A stretch of DNA of 54,184 nucleotides. Source: Thermoguttaceae bacterium (GTDB lineage: Bacteria; Planctomycetota; Planctomycetia; Pirellulales; Thermoguttaceae). The translations under genes and the position numbers were made by a program. The stretch spans positions 1-54,184 of the forward strand of contig JAFQUP010000090.1 in the NCBI GenBank assembly GCA_017408405.1, read 5' to 3'. The notes beneath the pieces were generated by a model. That model had not been told where the DNA came from, did no database searches, and saw only the letters and a program-made list of their open reading frames with translations. This document shows, piece by piece, positions 1 through 7,410 of this stretch (position 1 is the stretch's first letter; the number at the start of each line of letters is the position of its first letter).

Positions 1-162
1 AACGCCCCAAACCGCACCGATCGACGTTTCAGAGGGAATTTGCAGAAAGACCGGCGTTCTGAACAGAGACTGATTTTCGGATGCCGTGTCCTGGGCGCGC
101 AGAGATGAGGTCAGAATGACCGCGATGAACAGAATGGATAATATGGATAATATGTGTTTCAT
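1..162 (-). CDS. Secreted protein, N-terminal fragment (runs off window start)
   Basis: The reading frame starts with ATG at 162 and stays open for 54 codons to base 1, so only the N-terminus is present. It begins MKHILSILSILFIAVILTS and continues SLRAQ|D, a classical signal peptide: a positive start, about 18 hydrophobic residues and an A-x-A-like cleavage region near residue 24. The mature part is too short to assign. A strong promoter at 427-455 and a roughly 260-nt leader lie upstream on the same strand, and the frame is separated from pdxT by a terminator, so it is its own unit. Seen: signal peptide and open frame. Inferred: an exported protein of unknown function. Confidence 0.6.
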   Translation of the reverse strand, partial: MKHILSILSILFIAVILTSSLRAQDTASENQSLFRTPVFLQIPSETSIGAVWGV

Positions 163-420
163 GGTAATTGTGAGTATTAAACGTCTGGCAAATGATCTGC
201 CAAAACAATACCGAATCAAATAAAACAAACGCGGGAAAATATCCGGCAGGAGCTGATCTTTCCAGCACAGGCCGTTCAGAAAAGAGAGCGGCGTTTTTCA
301 CCTGATGTTTCAGAACGAACTGTGCGTCCGGACAGGGTATCCTACCGCGTCAGAATGTGTGGCCAAAACGCTTCAGGCAACGTCTAAAAAACTCCATTTT
401 AGACAAATTTATCACCCGCA
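163..420 (-). promoter_or_regulatory. Long 5' leader of the gene starting at 162
   Basis: About 258 nt separate the predicted transcription start (near 420) from the start codon at 162. The leader contains a perfect hairpin at 382-404 (GTCTAAAA/TTTTAGAC) and a smaller GGCA/TGCC hairpin near 185-200. I recognise no known riboswitch class. No convincing separate gene is seen in this stretch. Confidence 0.35.
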
Positions 421-426
421 AATGCA

Positions 427-455
427 ATTATAGCATGGAATGAGCGCATTGTCAA
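427..455 (-). promoter_or_regulatory. Sigma-70-type promoter
   Basis: On the minus strand, TTGACA (455-450), a 17-bp spacer and TATAAT (432-427) match the bacterial consensus at all twelve positions. It points at the secreted-protein gene starting at 162. Confidence 0.8.
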
Positions 456-485
456 GGCGTGGATCCAAGGCCTTTCTCTTTCTGT

Positions 486-527
486 AAAAAAACAAAAAAC
501 GGAGCAGAAACGAAACGCCCCTGCTCC
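486..527 (-). terminator. Rho-independent terminator of pdxST
   Basis: On the minus strand GGAGCAG (527-521) pairs with CTGCTCC (507-501) around a 13-nt loop. The run GTTTTTTGTTTTTTT follows (500-486). It lies 25-65 nt after the pdxT stop. Confidence 0.85.
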
Positions 528-552
528 ACGCTATCTCAAACACACGGCCAAC

Positions 553-1152
553 TCAAGCCGGTTTTTCGTCAGTTTTTCCGCGTCCCCGCATCATCTCACA
601 AAACATGGCGTGGATCCTCAGATCCGGGTCGAGTTCCGGATGAAATGCCGTCACGAGCTGGTTTCCCTGCCGGGCAGCCGCGATCTTTCCGTCGACCCGC
701 GCGAGAACTTCAACTTTCGGACCGACGGACTCAATGAACGGCGCACGAATGAACGTCATGGGGACTTTACCGAGCGTTCCGAACGGTTCCTCCGCGTGAA
801 AACTCCCAAGCTGCCGTCCGTACGCGTTCCGTCGGGCCGTCAGGTCCATCGTCGCGAAACACGGCACAAAACTCTCCGCGTTTTCCACATTCCGCGCAAG
901 AAGCAGAAGCCCCGCGCACGTTCCGAAGACGGGCATCCCCGACTTGATCCGCTCGAGAAGCGTCTCGAAAAGATCCAGTTCATGAAGCAGTTTCCGCATG
1001 ACCGTACTTTCGCCGCCGGGAAGGATCAGGCCGTCAAAAGGCTGGTCCAGATCCCGTTTCTGCCGGATCTCAAAGCATTCCGCTCCCAATTCCCGCATTC
1101 GCCGTTCATGCTCGATGAACGCTCCCTGGACTGCCAGAACTGCCGTCCGCAT
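553..1152 (-). CDS. pdxT: Pyridoxal 5'-phosphate synthase glutaminase subunit PdxT
   Basis: PdxT hydrolyses glutamine and channels ammonia to PdxS in the DXP-independent synthesis of pyridoxal phosphate in the cytoplasm. The 199-residue length is normal. Visible motifs are LPGGEST (44-50), the nucleophile elbow GTCAG with Cys79, and the catalytic His171 and Glu173 in FHPELD. These form the class I glutamine amidotransferase triad. The start ATG lies one base after the pdxS stop, so the two genes form a tight operon read from the promoter at 2091-2118. A strong terminator follows. Assignment is secure. Confidence 0.96.
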   Translation of the reverse strand: MRTAVLAVQGAFIEHERRMRELGAECFEIRQKRDLDQPFDGLILPGGESTVMRKLLHELDLFETLLERIKSGMPVFGTCAGLLLLARNVENAESFVPCFATMDLTARRNAYGRQLGSFHAEEPFGTLGKVPMTFIRAPFIESVGPKVEVLARVDGKIAAARQGNQLVTAFHPELDPDLRIHAMFCEMMRGRGKTDEKPA

Positions 1153-1153
1153 C

Positions 1154-2029
1154 TCATTTGCCCCTTTCCGCCATCAGGAGCGTGATCTCCTGTTCGTTGA
1201 TCCCGACCATCGCTTCACCGAGGTCCTCGGAAAGCTCCGCGAGCAGTTTGGAGTCCGTGAAATTGGTGACGGCCTTGACGATCGCCGCCGCACGCTTTGC
1301 AGGGTCGCCGGACTTGAAGATGCCGCTTCCGACGAAAACGCCTTCCGCTCCCAGCTGCATCATGAGTGCCGCGTCTGCCGGAGTCGCCACGCCGCCCGCC
1401 GCGAAATTCACGACCGGGAGTTTCCCGTTTTCCGCGACATACTGCACCAGTTCGTAGGGGACCTGGAGCGTCTTGGCGGCATCGAAAAGTTCATCTTTGC
1501 TCATGGAGGTCAGACGGCGGATCTCCTGCTGCATCATGCGCATGTGCCGCACAGCCTGCACGATGTCGCCGGTCCCCGGTTCACCTTTGGTCCGGATCAT
1601 CGAGGCGCCTTCATTCACCCGGCGAAGCGCCTCGCCAAGATCGCGCGCGCCGCAGACGAACGGTACTTTAAACTGCGTTTTATCGATGTGGTAGCGGTCA
1701 TCCGCCGGAGAAAGGACTTCACTCTCGTCGATGTAGTCGATCTCGATCGCTTCCAGGATCTGCGCCTCGACGAAATGCCCGATCCGGCACTTTGCCATGA
1801 CGGGAATGGAAACCGCTTCCTGAATGCCGCGGATCATTTTCGGGTCACTCATTCGTGAGACTCCGCCAGCCGCGCGAATGTCAGCCGGGATCCGTTCCAG
1901 AGCCATGACGGCACACGCACCGGCTTCCTGAGCGATACGAGCCTGTTCGGGAGTCGTGACGTCCATGATGACGCCGCCTTTAAGCATTTGCGCAAGCTGC
2001 TTGTTGAGAGAATATCGTTCATTTTCCAT
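1154..2029 (-). CDS. pdxS: Pyridoxal 5'-phosphate synthase lyase subunit PdxS
   Basis: PdxS condenses ribose 5-phosphate, glyceraldehyde 3-phosphate and ammonia into PLP; it forms a dodecamer with PdxT. The 291 residues cover the whole (beta/alpha)8 barrel. The conserved start [13 protein letters not shown], the Schiff-base Lys80 in VMAKCRIGH and the second lysine, Lys148, in RTKGE are all visible. The glycine-rich phosphate loop [13 protein letters not shown] is also present. ATG at 2029 gives the usual N-terminus, and a longer out-of-frame start at 2064 is not needed. The gene is first in the pdxST operon, with its promoter about 65 bp upstream. Confidence 0.97.
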   Translation of the reverse strand: MENERYSLNKQLAQMLKGGVIMDVTTPEQARIAQEAGACAVMALERIPADIRAAGGVSRMSDPKMIRGIQEAVSIPVMAKCRIGHFVEAQILEAIEIDYIDESEVLSPADDRYHIDKTQFKVPFVCGARDLGEALRRVNEGASMIRTKGEPGTGDIVQAVRHMRMMQQEIRRLTSMSKDELFDAAKTLQVPYELVQYVAENGKLPVVNFAAGGVATPADAALMMQLGAEGVFVGSGIFKSGDPAKRAAAIVKAVTNFTDSKLLAELSEDLGEAMVGINEQEITLLMAERGK

Positions 2030-2090
2030 TTTAGGACTTCCTTTGGAAAAAATTTGGAAAACAAAAAAGGGAACAGAAAAAACGTCTTAA

Positions 2091-2118
2091 ATTATATTCA
2101 TTCAGAAGTAAATGTCAA
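2091..2118 (-). promoter_or_regulatory. Promoter of pdxST
   Basis: TTGACA (2118-2113), a 16-bp spacer and TATAAT (2096-2091) on the minus strand. The start codon of pdxS is at 2029. Between this element and the alcohol dehydrogenase stop (2333) I see only non-coding sequence with poly-purine runs and no clear terminator. Confidence 0.8.
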
Positions 2119-2332
2119 GTGAGAGAGTCCCGAAAAAAAGAAAAAAGAAAAAAACTCCGATCCATTCTTTCGAAAAACGGCTTGCGAAACGAGTCAGGGA
2201 TGGTCGGCAACTTTGCGTCCCCGCGCGAAAATGAATTCACGCGGGTTTCAGCATGAATGCGGCTCTTTTCTCACGCCAAGCCGCGGCGGTTTCGCAAAGG
2301 CGCGGAAAGAGGAACCGGGGGACGGTACGTTT

Positions 2333-3499
2333 TTATTTATGTGCCGGTTTGAGCAGGTCGGCTACATATTCCTTCGTGTACATATCCAGTCCCCAGGCCG
2401 GAGCGCACATGGCGATATTTTCGACGATCCTGTCGAACGAATCGAGCGGCAGTTCCGCCTGCGTGAACGTGATCGGCGCGCCGATGCTTTCGTACCAGGC
2501 TTCCAGACGCGCGATACCCTGTTCGATCGCTTCGTCTTCGTTTTTGCAGGTGACGCCCATGACATTTCGGGCAAACTGGACCAGACGGCGTCCGTAGAGG
2601 TCTTTCACCTTCCGCATCCAGCACGGCATCGCGACCGAGAGGGAGGCGCCGTGGGCCGTATCGTACAGGCAGGACATTGAGTGGCCGATCAGGTGCGCGG
2701 GATACGCAGCGTTCTGGACTCCCGCGAGAAGCTGTCCGTTCCACGCCATGGTGGAGGCCCACATCATGTTAGCGCGCGCGTCGTAGTCCGAACCGTCGGC
2801 GATGCAGCGGGAAGTGTACTCCATGACCGTCCGCATGAGGCCTTCCGCGTAAGCGTCCTGGATCGGCGTTTCCGGGTCGGAATTAGTAACGTACCCTTCC
2901 ACGATATGCGCGAAAATGTCCACTCCGGCAAACGCGGTATACTTCGCGCCCAGCGAGAAGGTGGCGGTCGGGTCAAGGATGGAGACTTTCGGCATCAGGC
3001 AGTTGACGATGAGACCGAATTTCTGCTGCGTCTCTTCGTTGGTGATGACCGTTCCGCCGTTCATTTCCGTGCCGGTGGCCGCGACGGTCAGGAGGTCGCA
3101 GATCGGGAGAGCTTTTTCAGCGGGCGTTTTGCCGGCGTAAAAGTCCCACAGACTCCCATCGTAGAGCGCGCCCAGCGCGATCGCTTTGGATTCGTCGATG
3201 ACGCTCCCGCCGCCCAGAGCGACGATGAGGTCCACGTTTTCCTTTTTCGCAAGATCGGCCCCCGCTTGAGCGTGGGAGAGGCGCGGATTCGGGCTGACGC
3301 CGGAATATTCCACGATCTCCAGTCCCGCAGCTTTGAGAGACTCGACGACGATGTCGTACAGACCGTTCTTTTTCACGGAACCGTGTCCGTAGACCAAAAG
3401 AACCTTTTTACCGAACGCGGCCGCCTCGGTTCCGATCTGCTTGACGGTATCGCGGCCAAAGACGATCTTAACGGTGTTTTGATACGTAAAATTCTGCAT
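2333..3499 (-). CDS. Iron-containing alcohol dehydrogenase (BdhA/YqhD type)
   Basis: A 388-residue group III (iron-dependent) alcohol dehydrogenase, probably an NAD(P)H-dependent reductase of aldehydes such as butanal or other short-chain aldehydes. Seen: the nucleotide loop GGGSVIDESKA (97-107), the TGTEMNGGTVIT segment, and the metal ligands Asp194, His198, His269 and His283. The D-x3-H pair and the 14-residue spacing of the later two histidines match the family. I chose MQNFTYQN at 3499; the open frame extends 68 residues further, but that part looks non-coding and the family begins here. The exact substrate cannot be read from sequence. The gene stands alone, between larB and pdxS on the same strand. 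Confidence 0.9.
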   Translation of the reverse strand: MQNFTYQNTVKIVFGRDTVKQIGTEAAAFGKKVLLVYGHGSVKKNGLYDIVVESLKAAGLEIVEYSGVSPNPRLSHAQAGADLAKKENVDLIVALGGGSVIDESKAIALGALYDGSLWDFYAGKTPAEKALPICDLLTVAATGTEMNGGTVITNEETQQKFGLIVNCLMPKVSILDPTATFSLGAKYTAFAGVDIFAHIVEGYVTNSDPETPIQDAYAEGLMRTVMEYTSRCIADGSDYDARANMMWASTMAWNGQLLAGVQNAAYPAHLIGHSMSCLYDTAHGASLSVAMPCWMRKVKDLYGRRLVQFARNVMGVTCKNEDEAIEQGIARLEAWYESIGAPITFTQAELPLDSFDRIVENIAMCAPAWGLDMYTKEYVADLLKPAHK

Positions 3500-3724
3500 G
3501 GCAATTTCATGAAAAACAGGGTTAAAGAAACGGAAACTACACTCTGCCATTCTACACCAGATCCGCCTCTCCCGCAAGGCCCCCCTTGAATTTTTCGGAA
3601 GACGGGGTAGAATGAGGTTTGGGGTTGGGTGTTTGCCGTTTCGCGGAAATGGAATAAATTCGAGAGAGGCGCGGCTTTCGGCATGGGCGGCTGCCGTCTT
3701 CAAGAAAAAACGTTTAAAGAAAAT

Positions 3725-3759
3725 AAAAGGCCGTTTATCTTCGCGTAAAACGGCCTTTT
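3725..3759 (-). terminator. Terminator downstream of larB
   Basis: A perfect 12-bp stem (AAAAGGCCGTTT with AAACGGCCTTTT) and an 11-nt loop, with a T-rich tail on the minus strand. It lies about 50 nt after the larB stop. The rest of 3500-3811 shows no gene. Confidence 0.8.
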
Positions 3760-3811
3760 GAGTTTTTCAGGTGAGAACGCGGAAACGTAAGAGCGGCAGG
3801 AAAGGGGCTGG

Positions 3812-4495
3812 TTATTTTGAGGCGATCATCCCGGCCAGGTATCCGCCCTTAAATCCCGCGTCGATATTCACGACAGCCACATTCGACGCGCAGCTGTTGA
3901 GCATTCCCAGCAGCGCGGAAAGGCCTCCAAAGTTCGCGCCGTATCCGACGCTCGTGGGCACGGCAATTACCGGAAAATCGACATATCCGCCGACGACACT
4001 CGGTAAAGCGCCTTCCATTCCCGCGATAACGACAGCCGCGGCGCAGCCTTCAAAATCCGCCAAACGTTCCTGGAGGCGATGCGGTCCAGCCACTCCAACA
4101 TCATGAATGGCAACGACCTCAACCCCCATCCAGAGAAGCGTCTCAACCGCTTCCTCGGCAACAGGCAAATCACTGGTTCCCGCGGTGACGACGGCAACTT
4201 TTCCCTTTGGAGGCTGAGGTTCACGAGGGAAAAATCGGAACGTTCTCGCCGTCCGGTTGAGAATCCCTTCAGGAAAGCGTTCCTTGAGCGGGGCCATCTG
4301 TTCCGGGCGTAGCCGAGTCGCGTATGGGGTGATTCCGTGCGCGATCTGTTTCTCAAAAATGGCCATGACCGCTTCCGCGGTTTTTCCTTCCGCATAAACT
4401 ACTTCGGGAAACCCGCAGCGTTTGGCGCGTGCCAGATCGACACTGGCGAAACCAAGCCTCGCAGTAGAAACCGATTTTTGATTTTCTGAACACAT
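3812..4495 (-). CDS. larB: Nickel pincer cofactor biosynthesis protein LarB
   Basis: LarB carboxylates and hydrolyses nicotinic acid adenine dinucleotide to pyridinium-3,5-biscarboxylate mononucleotide, the first step to the nickel-pincer nucleotide of lactate racemase and related enzymes. The 227 residues show the PurE/AIR-carboxylase-like C-terminal domain: VVTAGTSDLPVAEEA, VIAGMEGALPSVVGG and VIAVPTSVGYGANFGG. The N-terminal part has the AEGKT segment usual for LarB. larC and larE are not nearby, so the rest of the pathway must be elsewhere. It may connect with the NikR/nickel theme near 40 kb, but that is inference. Confidence 0.9.
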   Translation of the reverse strand: MCSENQKSVSTARLGFASVDLARAKRCGFPEVVYAEGKTAEAVMAIFEKQIAHGITPYATRLRPEQMAPLKERFPEGILNRTARTFRFFPREPQPPKGKVAVVTAGTSDLPVAEEAVETLLWMGVEVVAIHDVGVAGPHRLQERLADFEGCAAAVVIAGMEGALPSVVGGYVDFPVIAVPTSVGYGANFGGLSALLGMLNSCASNVAVVNIDAGFKGGYLAGMIASK

Positions 4496-4619
4496 TTTCT
4501 TTTACCTTCTTCCGTGTGAATCCAAGTCAAAACTGGTTTCAGGAAACATTCAGCCGCGTTTTCCTTAAACCGGCCGGTGAAAAGTGATTGTCTCCCGGCG
4601 TATTCTTCGCGTTTTCTTC

Positions 4620-4811
4620 TTAAAAAGAAGGTCTTTCTCCGCCGACAAACCCTGTCATGGTGGATTCATCCCCTTTTTCGCGCTTAATAACACGGCTTTT
4701 TGAGGGATTCTCCGTTTTTCGGCTTCCCCCTAACGATTTGCATCCGACGAAACCGGCACACAAAAAAGTTCCCGCGAGCAGAAACACAATTCCCAAATGG
4801 AGTTTATTCAT
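4620..4811 (-). CDS. Small predicted lipoprotein (63 aa)
   Basis: A short ORF with a clear lipoprotein signal: MNKLHLGIVFLLAG, then a hydrophobic stretch to a GFVGC lipobox, with the lipidated Cys at residue 24. The mature part is about 40 residues, basic and low complexity, and I recognise no domain. The start codon is preceded by GGAGA eight bases upstream. It sits between the acyl-CoA ligase and larB on the same strand. Small lipoproteins of this kind are common and rarely characterised. Function unknown. Confidence 0.55.
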   Translation of the reverse strand: MNKLHLGIVFLLAGTFLCAGFVGCKSLGGSRKTENPSKSRVIKREKGDESTMTGFVGGERPSF

Positions 4812-4856
4812 GAATATTCTCCGTAAATTCTGATTTTAAGGCAAATATTTTGAGGG

Positions 4857-4883
4857 TTGACACACCGCGTAATCATTTATACT
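4857..4883 (+). promoter_or_regulatory. Possible antisense promoter at the 3' end of the acyl-CoA ligase gene
   Basis: TTGACA (4857-4862) and TATACT (4878-4883) are separated by 15 bp on the plus strand. No plus-strand gene follows, so transcription would run antisense into the ligase gene. The spacing is short, so this may be chance. Confidence 0.25.
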
Positions 4884-4906
4884 CAAAAAATCCAAACGGC
4901 GCAAGA

Positions 4907-6982
4907 TCAATCAAAGAAATTTTCTTTGAGCATGGCAATTAACTCACGCTTGAGAATTTTCCCCGTCGGTCCTTTCGGCATTTCATTCAAAATGATGATT
5001 CTTTGCGGGCATTTGTACGCGGCCAAACGGCTTCGGCAGTATTTATGAAGCGCGTTAATTTCTTCTTCAGCCTCAAGAGCCTGAATTGGTTTTTCTTTTG
5101 GCTTCAAAAGTTCAAAATTAACGCTATTTTCATCTTGAGTATGAACAAAAGGCTTTTTCTGTTTCGCGAATTCAGAATTGGAACCAGTCTCCGTCGTTTT
5201 GAGGGTCAGGAAAGCGATGACGTCTTCACCATGAACAGGATGAGGGATTCCGACAACCGCCGCCATCGCGGCCTGGGGATAGGCGTAGAGCACTTCCTCA
5301 ACCTCACGCGGATAAATGTTCATGCCGGCGCGAATGATAATGTCCTTCTTTCGATCCACGAGATAGAAAAACCCTTCTTCGTCGCAGTATCCCAAGTCAC
5401 CGCTGAGGAACCATGAATCGACGAACGCGCTTTCAGTCGCGAGCTGGTTTTTATGGTAGCCTTTCATGACATTGTGGCCGCGAATGACGATTTCACCAAT
5501 TTCACGCGGATTCGCGAAAGAGTGATCCGCGCGCATGATTCGGACCTGTGTTCCGGCAATTTCTTTTCCAATCGACCCGGGTCTCGGCGGCATGGCCGGC
5601 GTAGTCGCGGTTGAGATCGGGCTGGTTTCGGAAAGTCCGTATCCTTCCAGCAGAAGCGTGGCAGGAAACTGACGCCGTACCTCTTCCCTCGGTCCCATGG
5701 AAAGAGTAGCCCCCCCAGAGATGAACTGTTCAAGGCACGACATATCCAGATTGAGTTTTTGCTGCATTCGGGCAAGATGAATGAGCATCGTTGGGACCGC
5801 CGCGACCACGTTGACTTTTTGCTCGGCAATCGTCTGGAGAACCCGCCTTGGCTCAAAGCGCGGGACCATTACGATCGTCGCTCCGGAAAAAAGCGCGGCG
5901 TTCTGGACGCTCGTCTGCCCAAAGGAATGGTAAAACGGGAGAATCGCGAGAGTTTTTTTCCCGGGCCGGTACCCTGTCATGAATTCACGAATATACTGCG
6001 CGTTGGAGTAAAGATTGAAATGAGTGAGCTGCGCCCCTTTCGGAAAACCGGTTGTTCCCGAAGTGTAGAGAATCACGGCCGTGTCGTCAGGATTTGAGGC
6101 GACCGGGGCAGGACTCCAGCTCGTCTGGGTGTTCCCGCCAGGAGAAGGAATGGATTCCCAAACGGACCCGGACTCCGCGAAATGAGGATTTTGAGCGGCA
6201 AACTTCTGAAGAGGCGTTACTTCAGCGGCTGCTCCTGTTTCATCTTCAGCGGAACTCCCAAGCGGAGTCAGGATGGACGAGGAGGTTTCCGGAGTGCCGA
6301 GCAAAACGCCCGTAATGTACTCCTGCGAACGCGCGCCAATTGGAATCGTGGAGGAAATTGGCGGGCAGAGCATGTCCTCGGGCGAAGTCCCCGTTGGCCA
6401 TGGGGCCTGATCCAAGTCGTCATACGGCTCGGAATGATATTCCGGAACGTTTTCATGCCGGGCAACGACCGTGACGGTTTCAGTCGAGAACGGAAACGCT
6501 TCCTGAAGTCTTGAAAGCTCATCATCAACCCAGTAGATTTTGTCCTTCCGGTACTCTTCAGGAAGGTGCTTCAGACCGTCTTCTTTCGAGCCGTTCACGA
6601 TAACTCCCGCGCAAGCCTCCACTTCACGCGCAGCCTGGACACACTGAAGCAGGCAATTCTGATGCGCCAGAACGTACCGTGAATCTGAATGTGAGATCTG
6701 ATACGCCAATTCGTGACTGGTCAGCAGCGTATTGCACGGCACGACAACGGCTCCAAGATGAAGTATCGCGAAATAGGCAATCGTGAACTCCGGCACATTC
6801 GGCATCACCATGCAGACGTTATCCCCGCGCGAAACCCCCATGCGCGAAAGAAGTATCGTCCAATACCGAACGGAATTAGCGAGTTCGCCATACGTAATTT
6901 CCAATCCATTATAGATAATCGCGGGAAGATCGCAATATTTTTCAGCCGCAATGTGAAAATCAAGAGCCAGGTTCAAACTCAT
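4907..6982 (-). CDS. AMP-dependent acyl-CoA synthetase/ligase with inserts
   Basis: A 691-residue member of the ANL superfamily that activates a carboxylic (probably fatty) acid through an acyl-adenylate. Seen: the P-loop YTSGTTGFPKG, the YGLSETSP motif, FLSGDLGYCDEEG, the hinge VDRKKDIIIRAG, and GPTGKILKREL with the C-terminal catalytic Lys. It is well over 100 residues longer than usual ligases. Two low-complexity inserts explain this: a roughly 110-residue Ser/Pro/Thr/Glu-rich segment just before the P-loop, and a roughly 50-residue Glu/Lys-rich segment in the C-terminal lid. I chose MSLNLALDF at 6982, because a longer start at 7063 falls on the promoter -10 box. Substrate is not predictable. 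Confidence 0.88.
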   Translation of the reverse strand: MSLNLALDFHIAAEKYCDLPAIIYNGLEITYGELANSVRYWTILLSRMGVSRGDNVCMVMPNVPEFTIAYFAILHLGAVVVPCNTLLTSHELAYQISHSDSRYVLAHQNCLLQCVQAAREVEACAGVIVNGSKEDGLKHLPEEYRKDKIYWVDDELSRLQEAFPFSTETVTVVARHENVPEYHSEPYDDLDQAPWPTGTSPEDMLCPPISSTIPIGARSQEYITGVLLGTPETSSSILTPLGSSAEDETGAAAEVTPLQKFAAQNPHFAESGSVWESIPSPGGNTQTSWSPAPVASNPDDTAVILYTSGTTGFPKGAQLTHFNLYSNAQYIREFMTGYRPGKKTLAILPFYHSFGQTSVQNAALFSGATIVMVPRFEPRRVLQTIAEQKVNVVAAVPTMLIHLARMQQKLNLDMSCLEQFISGGATLSMGPREEVRRQFPATLLLEGYGLSETSPISTATTPAMPPRPGSIGKEIAGTQVRIMRADHSFANPREIGEIVIRGHNVMKGYHKNQLATESAFVDSWFLSGDLGYCDEEGFFYLVDRKKDIIIRAGMNIYPREVEEVLYAYPQAAMAAVVGIPHPVHGEDVIAFLTLKTTETGSNSEFAKQKKPFVHTQDENSVNFELLKPKEKPIQALEAEEEINALHKYCRSRLAAYKCPQRIIILNEMPKGPTGKILKRELIAMLKENFFD

Positions 6983-7062
6983 TTTTCGCTTCCGTTCGGG
7001 TTCAACTTCAAGCACAAAATAAATTGTGCCGTTTGTGCTGGAAAATCCTTTTTCGTTTACCA

Positions 7063-7090
7063 ATTATAGAAAATATTTCCGTTCTGTAAA
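7063..7090 (-). promoter_or_regulatory. Promoter of the acyl-CoA ligase gene
   Basis: TTTACA (7090-7085), a 16-bp spacer and TATAAT (7068-7063) on the minus strand. It decides the ligase start, since the longest ORF begins on the -10 itself. The remaining gap to 7410 is very A/T-rich and holds no gene I can see. Confidence 0.75.
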
Positions 7091-7410
7091 GGGCAAAAAG
7101 CACGATTTTGGGAATAATTTTTTAAAATTTTAAAATTTTTACTTTTCATTAACAGAATTTTGAAAAAGTAGGAAACCCCGGTATTTAAGGGAATTTTCCA
7201 TTCCGGACTCTTTCGTCATTTCAACTTCTCAAGAGTGAAGCAAGAAGAGCGAAATAAAAAAGATCAGGAATTCAGGAGCCAGATTCGTTTCCGTGAGTCT
7301 CTTTAATCCAGACAGCATGAAACAACCGATTCCTGGTAAATTCCCGATCTTTTTGTTAATTCTCAAAAAGTTAAATAGAGAAAAACGTTTTTCAAAAACC
7401 CTTTACTTTT

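Noticed and set aside
29..301. 90-codon minus-strand ORF MKNAALFSERP...
   Set aside because: It overlaps the signal-peptide gene in another frame and mostly covers that gene's leader; composition is unlike a protein and the other frame has a clear signal peptide.
998..1858. Long plus-strand frames opposite pdxS and pdxT
   Set aside because: Antisense shadows of strongly conserved genes in high-GC codons.
2681..3589. 302-codon plus-strand frame opposite the alcohol dehydrogenase
   Set aside because: Shadow frame; the minus-strand enzyme has all metal ligands.
3588..3615. Plus-strand TTGAAT-N16-TAGAAT near the alcohol dehydrogenase start
   Set aside because: No gene follows on that strand and both hexamers are imperfect.
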